DNA from: Parus major
Taxonomy: Eukaryota > Chordata > Aves > Passeriformes > Paridae
Direction of reading: 5' to 3'
Assembly: GCF_001522545.3 (NCBI RefSeq)
Contig: NC_031799.1
Coordinates: 43,320,578-43,384,577 of the forward strand
DNA: 64,000 bases
Shown: positions 1-13,080 of the stretch, piece by piece
Layout of the letters: each line of letters opens with the position of its first letter
Numbering within the stretch: the stretch's first letter is position 1
Translations under genes and position numbers: made by a program
The notes under the pieces: generated by a model
Database searches by the model: none
Told to the model about the DNA's origin: nothing
What the model saw: only the letters and a program-made list of their open reading frames with translations

Positions 1-2268
1 AGAAAACTAATTGGCTAGTCAGATCAATTATCATCAGTGGTCTAGTAAGAATGCTGTCTGCTTTGCAGTACAAATGCTTTCAAGAACAAATTGGAAAGTG
101 CTGCCAGGTGTGCACACTGCAATTGTGCACATTTTTTGTCATTTGTGGGTGGAAAGGCTTTGAATAAATGGTAGGGAACCCTACTGCCTATTGATGCATG
201 CAGCACATTTAAATTAGTTTTGTTAACTAACTCTCAGCCTTCTTTACAGCTTGTACTTGCTGTAGAAGCTGGCAGAGAAACCATCACCTTTCCCACAAAT
301 TAGTTTTGGCCAGCTTTAGTGCATGACTGTCAGTCCTTAATGGCAATGTGTGTCTTGAAAGGTTTTGCATCATTCTGCTGCATTATAGAAATAGGAGGAG
401 TTTGTTAATGAGGCAGCAAAGTGAAAAGTGTGGTTATTTTGATGTATGATCTGTCTGGTTTGGTTTGTTTTGGTTTTTTTGATCAGCTAGGGCACAGAAA
501 GATGATCAGGAATACTAGAAATGCCAGTCCAGTGGCACATATGTGAAGGCTCTCACCAAAACTTAAAATGTTGCTGTGTTTCTAAGGCTTGCAAAAGTCC
601 AACTCTGAGGACCTAGGCAGAAAAGCTTAGTCAGCTTCTCCCTGTGTGTGCAATTCCTTTCCTTCTTGCATTGCTGGTAGTGGAACTGGGCCACCTAAAC
701 CTAACAATGATATGTTTGTGCCACATCTGTTCCAGCTGTTCAGTACATGAATGTGAAGCTGAACACCCGAAAGCCTTAAGTTTCATTTTTAGTGTGCCTA
801 AGTGGCCATGAAGTTAATGGCTACCTTTAAGTTGTCAGAGGTTATTCGGGCCCTTGAAAGTGAGTTCTGTTCCACATAATGCATAAGGAAGAAGTGATTC
901 AGCCACTAAAGTTGTGGTGAGAAGCATGAAGTCTGTAGTTGTTAAAAATTTTGGTTTCAACGATTAGCCTGGCATTGAACACCCACAGTTTTTCAAGGTC
1001 TCACAATTTTTGGAAGTCATATTGTCTTGTCCAGCCCCAGGACTTCCTACCATTATGCCAAATCCTGTATGTATATGTAGTGTCCTCCAAGCATTTGCTA
1101 TCTGTGAGTCTCACAGAGGAACAGAAACAGAAATGTCTGTTGAAATCCACCATATAAATTATGGCTTTTTTTTCTTGTCTGGCTGGGTCTGAAAAGTGCC
1201 CTGATGTTTCTGAACTAGTGATTTAAGGAGGAAATAATTGACAACATATTTTTTCCTGTTAGAGCTAAATCTCAAACTTTTGGTTTCTTTCAGTATACCT
1301 GCCCTGAAAAAGGTACCACTGCACGTGTTAAGAGAGCTGTGTCAATACTCATCTCTGGTAGGGAAAGAAAATGTCCTTGTTGGATCTCTGACAATTTAGT
1401 TTCTTTCACAAAAATCGAAACCCCACAAGTTAAATCAGTGTAGTTGATTTCCTCTTTCACTCCCCTTTGTATTTCCCTTCTAATTCAGAAGTTATAAGGC
1501 TGTGTAAAGACTTGGATTTTCTCTCTTTGGTAAATTGCTATTTACACAATATAGTTGAATCAGGAAAAAACCCTGCAATCCTAATAATCTGTCAGATCCA
1601 CCTATTCAGGCTAAAAGAAAGTTTTAGCTTCACTGAGAAGTGATAATACTTAATATACTTAAGTAACTTGTGAGTTCTCCAAATTACTTTTGCAGAGGTC
1701 TGGGAGATGCCTGTCTTTTCTGTTATTTTTACAAATTTCTGAGAAGGTATTATATGTTCCATTCTTGTTTCTAACACAGAAAGAAGTCAGGCTGATCCAA
1801 CTGTACTAAAACTGAAAAAACTTAACTGAGAGGCATGGCTGTATTGGGAGGAAATAAAAACTGTCTACTGTATACAAAGACATCATCAGAAAGTGTTTGG
1901 GTGGCAATTTACAAAATCAGTCCCAAGAAGGTATCAAGACACCAGACATTCATATCGTCCTCCCACAAAATACTTATGAACCTGGATTAGAAGCAAGATG
2001 AGCTAGTGGAAATCAGCCCTGGGAATGGACTCCAAGCACTCACAGAACATGGTGGTTAAACAGGACCTGAAGAACCAAAATACTACTAGGTTTTTGGGTG
2101 ATGGTGTGCTTTGCTTTTTGTTTGTCCAGCTCTAGAGTTTATATATTATGTGCATAGCTTCATGGATTCTGATCCTCAGGACTATTCAGATTTTTAATCA
2201 TTGGTAATATCTCTAGTCTAATCTGTATGTGAGAACAAAAATTTAAGTATTTCAAGCTTTTCTATCAC

Positions 2269-2288
2269 AAAAAAAAAAAAAAAAAAAA
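2269..2288 (+). repeat. Poly(A) tract
   Basis: About 20 consecutive A residues. No clear polyadenylation signal or retrocopy body precedes it, so it is listed as a simple tract and not as a retrogene tail. Confidence 0.8.
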
Positions 2289-4879
2289 GGAATCAGAGGT
2301 AACAATTCTCCTCTCACAGAGTGATGAGAAAATGATGAGGCACTTGGATTCTCTACTAATTCTCTGCTAATGGAGAACATATTACTTCCTGTGGATGCCT
2401 GCAAGGGTATTTAGAGATACCAAAATTACTAGGTCTCCCAGGATCAGGACTCCCAAAATTTCCTGCTCAGGTGAATCACTTTTTATCAGTTTTGTTGCAA
2501 TTTCAAGCACCTGCTCATATGTTATCCTTTAAGAAACACTACAAAGTGTTATTGGGCAGCCATGTAGGTCTTACGTCTGCACAGGCTATACCCAACTATT
2601 TCTCTGGGAAGTAAATGCCATGTTTCTGACCCCACCTTACTTGACTCCTTTGCTTCAGAACTGCCCTGCTCCCTATTTAATTGTGTGGAAACTGTTGGAA
2701 TACTCTTTCAGGAGGAGTGAAGATTCTGTTCATGAAAACACAGTGACTGCACTTTGTGTGCTATAACTCTGTACTTTACTGGAATTTTCTTGTGTTTTTG
2801 TGTAGCTCCAAAATTGCAGGCTTTTCATAATCTGTGTCCAAGTGACCATACTGCACTGGGGATGGATTCTCAAGCTTCTTGTATAACCTCCAGGAGCATG
2901 CTGTAATCCCAGCTCATCTGTGGGACTAACTGATGAATAGTTTCAGTAACATTGTCTGCTGTCAGATCAAATCCACTACAACTAGAAGACAGGCAGGATG
3001 TTACTTTCTTTTTTCTTACTTTCTCTTTCAGAAACTGCAGCTACTAGAAAGTATTAATGACCTTGGTTTGCTCCACTAACCTAACTCAGGTTGTAGGCTT
3101 TCTGACTGTGAAGTGTGAAATATGTGCATTTAGGAGATTCTGCATTTCTCTGTTTGTTCCCTCTGATCAAGGGACCATAGTAGTCAGCTGAATACCGACA
3201 GAAGGTTTTTTAAGAAATCCTTGCCAATTCAGCTGCTCTAGCCATTAATAGCTGGATAGTTGTCATAAGGCAACGTGGAGTTGAACAGAAAGTCCTGAAC
3301 CCTTTTTCACGCTCTACCAGCAATCATCTGAGAAAGACAAAGTGACGAAAGTTTCTTTTTCTGAGTGAAGCTTTAAACATTCACTATTAAAAAGACAGCA
3401 AAAAACTTTTAATCTTGCTGAATGTTTTCTATATGATCTCTAAAGCAAAAATCTTTTTGACTGTTGTCAATTGAAAGAGCGAAAGCCTTAGTCTACAGAC
3501 ATTACTTATCAGACTACACAGAGTACACTTGGATTTGATCATACAGATTACATTTGGATTTATCAAAAATAAAACCAACCAAAATATTTTGAAATAAAAG
3601 TTTTGTCAAGCTTTCAAAAACGAGAGAAGTTTCATCTAAGGAATTCCTTCCTCAAAGTCAGCAGCTTTGTGTGTTAGCTTATTTCATCTCATCTCATCCA
3701 TTCTGCAGCAGCTTTTCTCCTATGACTTCTCTCTGTGGTGTTAGTGATGTTGCCAGTACACTGTGCCCTCACCCCTTCATGCAGTCCTGGGAGCTTCCCT
3801 TTCCAGCTTCCATGTAGAAACTTTGGCTGCTTCTCTGTGCTCCATAAGGATCATAACATATGGAGCTGCAGCCTTGGGATGTGATGTCCCAAAGCAATTG
3901 TTTTGCATACAGAGATTGATTTCTAACCTAGCTAAAGCTCACTCCCTAGATGACCCAGAAAAGAAGCCCATAGTAGACTTGGAAAGGAGGAAAGTCACAG
4001 TATTCACTCACAGAAATTGCAGACATTGAATTGGCTGAAGCTTTCTCTGATACCAACAGTTATGTAGAATTATAATTTATCTTTTGACTTGAGTCTCCAG
4101 CAGCATTTTGTCTGTCATAAATTTCAAATAAGGCTCTCACACTATGGAATGGGCTTTACATTCCTCTTCTATTTTTTCCTCCAGTCTTAGGTTTCTGCAG
4201 TTTTACGTGGACCTGCAGCAGCTGCTGTCCCATACTTGGAAGTAATTTCCCACAGTTAATTTATAGGTGTCAAATACTTGCTGTTTAAGTCAGCATATAA
4301 CCCTTCTTTATTGGCAGTGACAAGTGAGTGCACACAAATTATCCCATTAACCTCAATAAAGCATCGCTTCAATGACACTAATTTTAGCAGGGGCAGATGG
4401 AAAATTGTTTATTTTTGTGTTTAAGGCAAAGTGCCTCAGTTTTTCATCTTGTTTTTGTCTCTTGTTTCTGAAGGAATTTTTGAGGGTAAAATAGTTCTGA
4501 GGCATATTTATTTCAAAGAGCCACACAGTTAATAGTGTCATTGTGTCAAAGTCTGCTTCAGGAAATCTTTGGGGCACAGTAGTAGTGTTTCTTCCATTAT
4601 TTAATAGCTCCTTATAGAACCATTCAAAATTAAAACTTGTATTAAAAAATAATCCTTTCATGCAGGTTTCACAGAAGTCTTTTAACTCAAAATATTCCAC
4701 TGACGTTTCTAATCCAAATAGAGCCTTTATTCCAGTTCACTTAAAGCAAAATGAAACATTCTTCCCTTACATTCCACCTGTTCTGACTTCTTCTGCTTGA
4801 AATGAGCTGTCTTTCCTTGCACAAAACCAATTTTCTGTCCTGAGTGCATCTGCAGTACTCCTAAAGCTGGTTGTTGCAT

Positions 4880-4892
4880 CGCCATCTAGTGA
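4880..4892 (-). promoter_or_regulatory. Candidate CTCF-binding motif
   Basis: The minus strand reads TCACTAGATGGCG, matching the CTCF core (CCASYAGRKGGCR) at all but the first base. It is followed on the plus strand by a small run of CpGs (4928-4982) unusual in this AT-rich region. This is sequence-only evidence; occupancy is unknown. Confidence 0.4.
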
Positions 4893-5969
4893 CTTAAAAC
4901 ATTGCAAAACTTACCTGAAGATGTTTCGCTAACGCCCAACTCACAGCGTTGACGACCCTTACCTGCGGGTGTCCTTATTCGTGGAATGTCTAACCAAACA
5001 TGCATAATTTCCTAGAATTTGAAAAATTATTTTTTTTTTCTGCTGTCAAGATATTTTTGTAAAAAACAAGTGGATGCAAGTGGAAGGAGGAAATATGCCA
5101 GAAAGCCTTGAGTATAGATCTAAAAAAAGTACCAATATATCATTTTAAAGAAATATTGATTTGGTGTACTGAAGCATCATAGCACTAAGTGGAAATTACC
5201 TGTGCATTTTCAAGTTAGAGGTCTCCTCCATTCTGTTTGATTTTTAACACAATCTGTATTATCTGGTTTTGTATTCTATTCCCGTGTTGAATGTTCATAT
5301 TCAGCAGCAGTTAAGATGGCATAGGGAACAAATGTACAGTGCACTTCTAAAAAATAAGAGAGTTTCCTGGCCAGAATAAGGTTTCTGTTTTGTTTGCCAG
5401 TTATAAAGTGAGCAATAGGGGTAGTCATGTATGCACAGTCTCTGCATTTGTGGAGGTGGGTAAAACACTATAGAAGACGGTGCTGCTTTTGATTTCTATG
5501 TGGTAGCATAGGTGAATAGGATGATTTGGGGTCATTTATTTTCTGAATGCTTCAAAACAAACAAGAGGTGTTAAGCATATCTGATTCTCTGCTTTTATTA
5601 TTCACAGATGTGCTGAATGGACAAGATAATCAGAGATACCCACAGCCCTTTTACTTCTTGCAATAGAATAACATCCTACTCTTACATCTCTCGGTGTCCT
5701 GTATCTGTTTATGTGTTGTGAGAGCCATTTTCACTTGCAGGTGCCAACAGTGATAGTTTTGTCAGGCTGTGGATAGCAGAGAGACTTTTGCTAAGATAAT
5801 GTCTGAATTTATGTCTGAAAGAAGAATCCCTAAATTATTTCTCAATAGTCTCATTTTCTAATGGTAGGCCTTATTAGCTAAAAATCTGTGTTAATATCAG
5901 TGACTGAAATATCCTTCCTCATGCGTGTTAAACACGTTGCACCTATTTAAAGTTATCTTTTCTTTGGAG

Positions 5970-5983
5970 TCAACAGAGGGCAA
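5970..5983 (+). promoter_or_regulatory. Weak candidate CTCF-binding motif
   Basis: TCAACAGAGGGCAA matches the CTCF core apart from the first base and position 4. It lies about 1.1 kb from the better motif at 4880 and in the opposite orientation. Confidence 0.22.
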
Positions 5984-7593
5984 GATGGGAAACACTGCTT
6001 TTTGGCAGTATTATATCGGGGGATTCCTCCACCTTTGGCACTGGGTTCCCAGGAGGCACAAGTAAGAGTTAAAATATGAGTTCCTCTGTTTTCAGGCTGG
6101 ATGCTTTGCACTGGCAGCAGATGAACTGCCCTCCCTCCACCATTTCTCACTCCTAGTGCTGTATTTGGAATGTTTTCCTATTTACTCACTTCTGAAGTGA
6201 TCTTTGGGGTACAGTTTGGGTTTAGCAGAGAGAAAGTTTCTTGCAGTGCTAGAAGGTAAGACTTACATGTAGTTGACTGCCTTTTAAACTTGGTGTGTGT
6301 TTTCATGGAGCCAGAACTGCTTCTGAAAGCTTGCTTTACACTAATATATTCCTCAGCTTTGAGATAATCATTATATATCTTAGTTCACTAGATTTGCAAT
6401 CCTCTTTGTTGACATAGGCATGTAATCTGATTTTCAAACTTAAATATTGGATTCTATATCTGCTTGTGTAAGTGGTGGGGGAAACACTGATTGCTAAATA
6501 CAGGCATGTGAAAGAATTTTTGGAAAGAAGCTGATATAAATATCTGCTTTTTACAAGATGGGAAAAGTGAGCTAATGGCACTAAGAAAGTAATTTTTATG
6601 AGGTTCCCTTGCAAGCCAGAAAAAGATGCAGGAAATAAGAAGTTATCAAATACTGAGGTGTTATCCCTAGAGAACATATGAAAGGGAGCTTTACAAGCCA
6701 TCTGGAAATTTAAATCTGGGGTTCCCTCTCTCCTGAACAGTTATCGGCTGTTTCCATGCCCTTTCAGTGAAGTATAAGGAAAGTCTCCACTCCCTTGAGC
6801 ACTGACTCTGTAAGTCACACACATCCCCATATGCTGAGATAATTTGTCTCTAAGAGACCAGAAGCTTTAAAACTCACAAATTAATTTTCTTTTTATTTTA
6901 TGTCTGTGCAAGGCTAATTACTGATAAGCTGACTGCTCTGGTGACTTGTATTATTGTGTGGGAGTCATCAATTTACCTCAATAACACACTGAGTAAAGAG
7001 ACAGCTTTTTGTTCCTTGGGCTCTATAATGGATTTAGAACTATGCTACGTGACTTTATCACTTTGTCCTCGGGAATAAATACCACCATAAATTGGGCTAT
7101 GCATATATGGATTTTATTCATCCTCACATGAGAGATTAGAAAGTTATCCTGACTTTAAATGCTGTTAATGGTAGAAAGATATTGATAGAGTTTTTTTTCA
7201 CAGCATGATGAAGGTCACAGATAGTAGAAGACAACACTAATGACCTGCAGTTTTTCTAGAGATGATCTGATTTTTGCTATGACGGTTTAAGCTGGAGGTC
7301 CAGCTCAACTGAAGATTACTTTTCTGTCTGAAAAACAGCATTAACTGCATTTTTTTCCTGTTCAGAGCCAGGACCGAGGACAACTCTTCTCTCCATTATA
7401 CTCTCCACTGAAGCTCATTAATCTTTTGTCTGTAGTTGCTGTCTTTTCTCAGCTGTGTATTTTGGATTCTTTTTTTCTTTTTGCCCTATGAAATCAATAG
7501 GTCTCTGTACTGACTACTGTCCATGAATTCTATAACAGGGACTCATGGATCTGTTAGAATTTCTTCAAAAATAATGGAATAGTTTCATGGAAG

Positions 7594-8020
7594 TATAGAA
7601 TCAAAGAATCATTCAGTTTGGGAAAGACCTTTGAGGTCACTGAATCAAAGCATCAAACCAACACTGCAAAGTCCACCCCTAAACCATGTCCCTCAGTGCC
7701 ATATCTGCATGTCTTTCAAATGCCTCCAGGCATGGCAGCTCCACCTCTTCCCTGGGAAACCTGTTCCAATAGTTAACTATTCTTTCAGTGAAGAAATTTC
7801 TCCTAGTATCCAAACCGTATTTTCCGTGGTGCATCTTAAGGCCATTTCTCCTTGTCCTATTGCTAATTTCATAAGAGAACAGGCCAACCCTACCTGGCTA
7901 CACCCTCCTTGCTGGAACTTGTAGAGTGAATAAGACTTCATTGAGCCTCCTTTTCTCCAGGCTAAATACGCCCCCCTACCTCAGCCAATTCTCATAAGAC
8001 TTGTGCTCTAGACTCTTTCT
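7594..8020 (-). mobile_element. CR1 LINE fragment (3' end, 5'-truncated)
   Basis: The plus strand starts with the reverse complement of the CR1 ATTCTATGATTCTATG-type tail (TAGAATCAAAGAATC). It continues with CR1 signatures: GGAAAGACCTTTGAGGTCA, the 'cctgttccaatag' segment, 'ccttgtcctattgc', 'cctccttttctccaggctaaa' and a final 'ctcataagacttg'. The element therefore lies on the minus strand, with its 3' end near 7594 and a 5' truncation near 8020, typical of CR1. Divergence is moderate; no protein is encoded. Confidence 0.9.
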
Positions 8021-10925
8021 GGATGCTTAATTGATCTTTTGACATGATACAGCAGGTCTTTATGCTCCTGGCTGTAGTACTAATTTCTAAAAATGCAGAG
8101 CCTTTTCTGGATTTTGAGGCATTCTTAAAGCCTGTGGAATGATTTCTGTAGGAGTTCTCCAGCACTGAATAATATGCCTGCCCAGTCTTTTTTACGGAAA
8201 CAGATTGGTGTTTGACAGCATTATTTTGCCCTCTCTTTTTCACAAATTATTTAGAATGCTTTAGAGCTCTAAAGAGATGACTGGAAAACTTACCCTGCAG
8301 TCAAATTTAGATGGACCTGGCCTGTGTGGTTTAAAAAGCTGTTGAAAGGCAGGGATGGAACACATTCCATTTCCTTTGGAATTCCTGCTAAAAATGAAGA
8401 TGTATTTTTGGTCCTGTGCTGTTGTACAAAAGCACATTTGTATGGTTATTTTTCATTGTCCACATGGAAATGTTCTAGAAGATCTTTGTATTTCTAACCC
8501 AACAACAGATTGGTTCTTCCTACATTTCAAGATCCTGTAAGAGAAAAAAATACCTTATTTCATGGTGCTGAAATTGGTATTCATATCACACCTTTGAACT
8601 TATTCTTCTTATAAGGTATGTGATATTAGCTGAAGCAAGACATCACTTTGTAAACAGCTTAAATTCAAAAGAATAAAGAAATAAACAGCAATGCCTTATT
8701 CTCCCAAAAAGGGAAAGGAGCATCTTCATTGAGTGGTTTTCCGATCAGCAAATAAAACCAAATTGTTGCATGATCTCTAATGAGGCCTCATTTTACAGCA
8801 GTAGCAGTGCCTTTAAAGTACTTGATGACCTTTGCTTTGCTGTTAATTTCACCTGAGACTGTAAGCAAAATTTTAGAAAGGTCCATCCTTGATGGATAGC
8901 TCTGTCCTGGGCAGTTCCACTCAGTAGTCTAGCAACCATCAGATATTTTTCCTTTGTGTACATTGGATCATGATGCATGAAGGTGATTCTTGGAACCTTG
9001 CAATGTAAGCATCCAATACATTAATTTTGAGAGGTGTGGATCCTTTCTGCTCCATTGACCATTCCATGAAATTAGCTGTTAAAAGTACACTTTCAGGGCA
9101 GGTCACTTTGTATCAGAAGGGAATATTCCCTTTGGCCATTTGTAAACCTTAACATTTATTGGAGAGATGTCGAGAATCGCTAGGCATAATGAAATAAAAT
9201 ACAAGTGTAAGAATGGTAATTTCCTTACTGCCTAATTGGTACCGCTTTTGATTCATATTAAATAAGCATCATGTTTCTTGCCCAATAGTGTTGAAATTAT
9301 TGTGATGTCCACAAAACTTTGGTTTATCTATTTCCAACCATCTGCTATTTGTCTTTGGAGTAGTTTTCACTCATTAAACATGGTAACAATGACATGCAGT
9401 GAAGAACTGCTTGATACACCATCATATTTGTAGTGCAAAAAAATTGTATGGTGTGCCTGCTACAGAAACTCATGTACTGAGGCTCCTGTCAGTCAGAATT
9501 CCACTGAATGTGATGATCTAAAAATGTATATCATAAGGGATGATCTGGTTCAAGTAGAGTTTTGTTAGGTATGACAATCTGAAGGGAAGTAGGAGTATTC
9601 CTGAGGTCATGAGAGAAGTCTGTCACAGAAACTGCTGTCTCCCTCTCCCCCCCTGCTCCTTTTTATTCCCAATGCATTTTAATTTTCTCTCCAAATGCGC
9701 AAATCCATCCGCCTAAGCTGGTGGACTACAGCAAGAAGGAAGGCTGTGAAAGGGAAAACGGATGAAAAAAATAATATGCAGCATCTTGTTGTCATGGCAA
9801 TTATTATAATACACAATAATAGTGAGTAAGGAGCTGGTTTGCGAGAGTAAAAAGATTTTTAATAAAATGTAGGTAACATATTAATTTAAAAAAAGAGAAT
9901 GACAGAAGGGTACAATTAGTAAACTGCAGGCAATACAAATTTGAATTATGATGTTATTCATTAATTACCAGGATTTTGCTAGCATTTCTCTAACCAAGGC
10001 AATTTTAGTTTACGTCTACCAGATGGTATATCTTGTAGTTCACAGTAAGAGACTGGCCATCATCTTGAACAACCAGGTCTGAAGACATTTGGAACTAATA
10101 TAAATGACTAGAGACTGATTTTCATGTGGGAATTTTTTGTGCGCCAGCACTGTCAGAGAGATCAGGCAGGATTCCTAAAAAGTTATCTGTGAGTAGAAGT
10201 GAGCTGTACGGAGAGGTAAAACTCTCATTAGAACAAATGGTTGTCTGGCTGAGACCATCACAGCTGTGACACCCTCTCTGCAACAGTGTGGAAAGTCTGT
10301 GGAAAGTTTATTGTCTCAGATAACAGATTATCTGCTTGCAAAAGAGATCATGCTCATCATGAAATGGGGGTCATGATGGGAAAGTGGAGTCAGAAACCAA
10401 AGTGGTATCATCTACTTAGGTCAGTAAACCTAATGGACTATAATATCACTTTCTCTAAATATTGAGATTACTACATCAGCAGTGTTACAGAAAGGAATTT
10501 AGAGTAGACATACTCAAAAGCTATCGAATCTGATTTCTAAATGTGTCTCAGTAGTAGCATTCCTCTGGAACTCCTCTTTTGTTTCTCAAGAAACATTTTA
10601 ATATTTTATTCAGTACAACTGACTGGCAAACGTAAGTCGTTTGTGACAATGGAATCCCAGAACCATAAAGTTTAGATGTTTTGAATTTTCTTAGCTTATG
10701 TCACACTGTAGAGGGATTTCCATTGTCTGGTAAATTAGATTTTATGTTGGTGAAGTAACTGCACTTTAACTCGCACATTGATTTGGTACCCTGTAAGTTT
10801 GCTTTCCTTCTGATTCAACTCCTCTGGAAGAGCTGCTGTGCTGAGATCTGACTCCAAGTCACAGTGGTGCTCGCTAGTACTGTAGGTTTCTCTCAGTTTC
10901 CAGGAAACATTTGAGTTCTGAGCTC
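8021..10925. other. Non-coding sequence with conserved-looking AT-rich patches
   Basis: No genes or clear transposons are seen. The stretches 9110-9300 and 9740-10020 are rich in homeobox-type cores (ATTAAT, TAATTA, AATTATTA) and look like conserved non-coding DNA by composition only. A near-palindromic RFX-type site lies at 9788-9801. Confidence 0.5.
9788..9801. promoter_or_regulatory. Candidate RFX X-box
   Basis: GTTGTCATGGCAAT differs at two positions from the palindromic X-box GTTGCCATGGCAAC bound by RFX factors. It sits in an AT-rich, conserved-looking stretch. Motif evidence only. Confidence 0.3.
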
Positions 10926-11700
10926 CTTGAAGGGACCATCAGTGAGAGCAGTGAGTGGTCCCCTGCCCCCTTGTCCCATATTCAGCCGGCTGTGGGATCA
11001 CTGCAGGGCTAAGCACACCCAGCTGCCCACCCTGCGCCACCCACTGCCCTCACCTGGAGGACACTGCCAGAGCTACAACCCACCTCTGCAGCAATACCAG
11101 GTGCCAGCACAGATCCACTTTCCAGAAGCACTGTTTTCCCACCCAGAACATTTCTCGTGAGTTGCATCCTGTGAGCGAATCTATGCTGCATATGTAAGGT
11201 AGGAACATATAAAGGCCCTTTGAGCTGGAGTGAGTAAAACCTCCCTCCTAAGCTTCTTTTCCTAGAACTTCTACCAGGGCAGATGGAGGATGCCTAGGGC
11301 GACTCTGTACGTGCAGACTTCGGCCTTTTGCTCACTTGTTCCCCACGGCCAGCCCTCCCAGGGCCGCGCAGCCTGCCGGCTTTCCAAGCAAGAAGGAGGC
11401 AAGGAGTGCCTGTCCCGCTGGCCGCGGCCGGGAATTGCTGTAGCCGGCAGATGGCATCGGCAGCCCGGCACAGCCTCCTGCTCTGGGCTCCTCCAGCACG
11501 GGCCGTCCCCACAGCTGCGGACACTGCGGGCAGCTCCTCGGCTCCCAGAGAAGGGCTCCGAGCCAGGCTTGGCTGTGCTGTGCTCAACCTGACCCCTGGT
11601 GGTACAAACCGCTCCAGCCGCCTTAAAAAGCGCCAGCATGTACATTTCACAGGACTGGGGGCAGCTATGCCGTGGGCTTGAAAAATAACTAAAGGAAGAA
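10926..11700. promoter_or_regulatory. GC/CpG-rich island, possible promoter
   Basis: The segment, especially 11290-11640, is sharply GC-rich against an AT-rich background and holds more than 20 CpGs in about 350 bases, including GGCCGCGGCCGGG and several GCCGGC/CCGC boxes. Open frames on both strands (up to 183 codons on the minus strand, 11271-11822) are a consequence of the GC content; none shows a recognisable domain or NRG1 isoform sequence. It may be the promoter or first exon of an NRG1 isoform or a long non-coding RNA. An unrecognised GC-rich repeat is the alternative. Confidence 0.45.
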
Positions 11701-12035
11701 GAGCAAAGTGTGCCATTTGTCCACCCCAACATCCGTCTGATACAGTCTTTCACAGTCCAGGCAGCACTTTTGTGGCACGTCTTTTCTCGGAATAAGGACT
11801 GGTACCAGTAGCTCATGCTCACCTCCTGCCCTGGAAAAAGCTACCTGGATGCACAGTTTTGCCCACCCCAACACACTCCTTATTCCGTGGGGAGCATCAG
11901 GGCTCCTGAACTGATTTTAACTGCAAAGTTAATGCTGGTTTGGGTATCTTTAACTGTCAGTGTTTTACCATGTATTCAGAAAAAGAAAACAGATGCATAA
12001 ATATACAAAAACTTTCTCTCCCACATGTTTTAGTC

Positions 12036-12061
12036 TTGTTTGTTTGTTTGTTTGTTTGTTT
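12036..12061 (+). repeat. (TTTG)n microsatellite
   Basis: Six or so copies of TTTG in a row, uninterrupted. Confidence 0.9.
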
Positions 12062-13042
12062 TAATTCTTGTCTCCTGACTACCTATGTGAGCAAGCTTCA
12101 ATCACTATAATACCTTGAAGCTCCTACCACACTGGCGTTTCGCTGCATCATATACTGCTCACATAAATTGTAGAACTGTCTCTGCATGACTGGATTGGCA
12201 TCATGTACTTAAGGAGCAGTGTGTGGAAAGAATGGCATGGGGAAGCAGCAATGCAGCACCTTCTGGAGCATATAGATCTTCATGAACTCACAGGCTGACC
12301 ATGCCATATTTCCAAGAGCATGCATGTTTGTCCACCTGAACAGTCTAGGTGCTAAATCAAATGGCTTCCCAGGCACCCACTGATACCAGCAAGGGTACAG
12401 ATCAGTGCTTTGAATTGTCTGCTGCAGGAGGCTACCTCAGTGTTTCCTTGAGGGGCAGAGAGAAGCCAGCCATGTCAGGGGTTAATGTAGCGATCACTTA
12501 CATATGATGGAGTTGTATTAGGCCAGAATACATGCTTAGTGAGCATTAGAAGGAAAATACAGATGTATAATCTCACTGCATGGTGCTCCACAAAGGATTT
12601 TGACTCACATAAGTAAAATTCTTGTAGATCCATGACTTGTAAATTGGATGTTTGGACAAAAAGGGGATACTTTAATGTAGTCTAGGAAAAGACCAAGCCA
12701 AATTCTTCATGTAGGAGATCATGCCTTGGCAAAAATCTTGACTGTGACCTAACTAAATGAATGAATTAGAATTTTCTAAAATGTTGAGAGGTTTTGTAGA
12801 CTAGAGAACTTTGCAATAGCAGTAAGTGCACTGATGCAGTTATGTACAGATTTTGAATCCTTTTGTATTTGACTTCTGGATTGAGTCTTTTGGGTGTACT
12901 CCATGTTTAAAGCTGCATACTTACAAGGCCAAGAAACTATTTAAAGTAAAATCTGAAATTCTTTCTTGCTGTCAGTCCACAAAGTAAAATGGACTTGTTG
13001 CCAAAAATCTGGTAAAATAAAAAAACCCTTAACACCAATATG

Positions 13043-13080
13043 TTACTAAGAAGCAGATATATTACTAAGAAGCAGATATT
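13043..13080 (+). repeat. 19-bp tandem duplication
   Basis: TTACTAAGAAGCAGATATA is followed immediately by the same unit with one final-base change. This is a recent local duplication, not a known repeat family. Confidence 0.9.

Larger units (their letters stand above)
1..7593. other. Unique non-coding sequence, probably NRG1 intron/upstream
   Basis: No exon, RNA gene or intact transposon is recognised. Open frames are short and AT-rich with no domain (the longest are 115-121 codons on the minus strand at 4353-4700 and 6336-6701). Noted inside: an A-tract at about 2269-2288, an imperfect ~24-bp direct repeat at 3525-3566 (two copies of a CTTGGATTT/TTTGGATTT unit), CTCF-like motifs (listed separately), and a conserved-looking AT-rich stretch at about 6880-7110 rich in TAATTA/ATTA cores. 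Confidence 0.6.

Noticed and set aside
2269..2288. Poly(A) tract as the tail of a processed pseudogene
   Set aside because: No polyadenylation signal, gene-like body or target-site duplication is visible upstream.
4353..4700. 115-codon minus-strand frame
   Set aside because: No domain, no splice context and background codon composition; treated as chance.
11271..11822. 183-codon minus-strand frame and overlapping plus-strand frames in the GC-rich block
   Set aside because: Several overlapping frames are open at once, as expected for high GC with few stop codons. None resembles an NRG1 isoform or other protein family.
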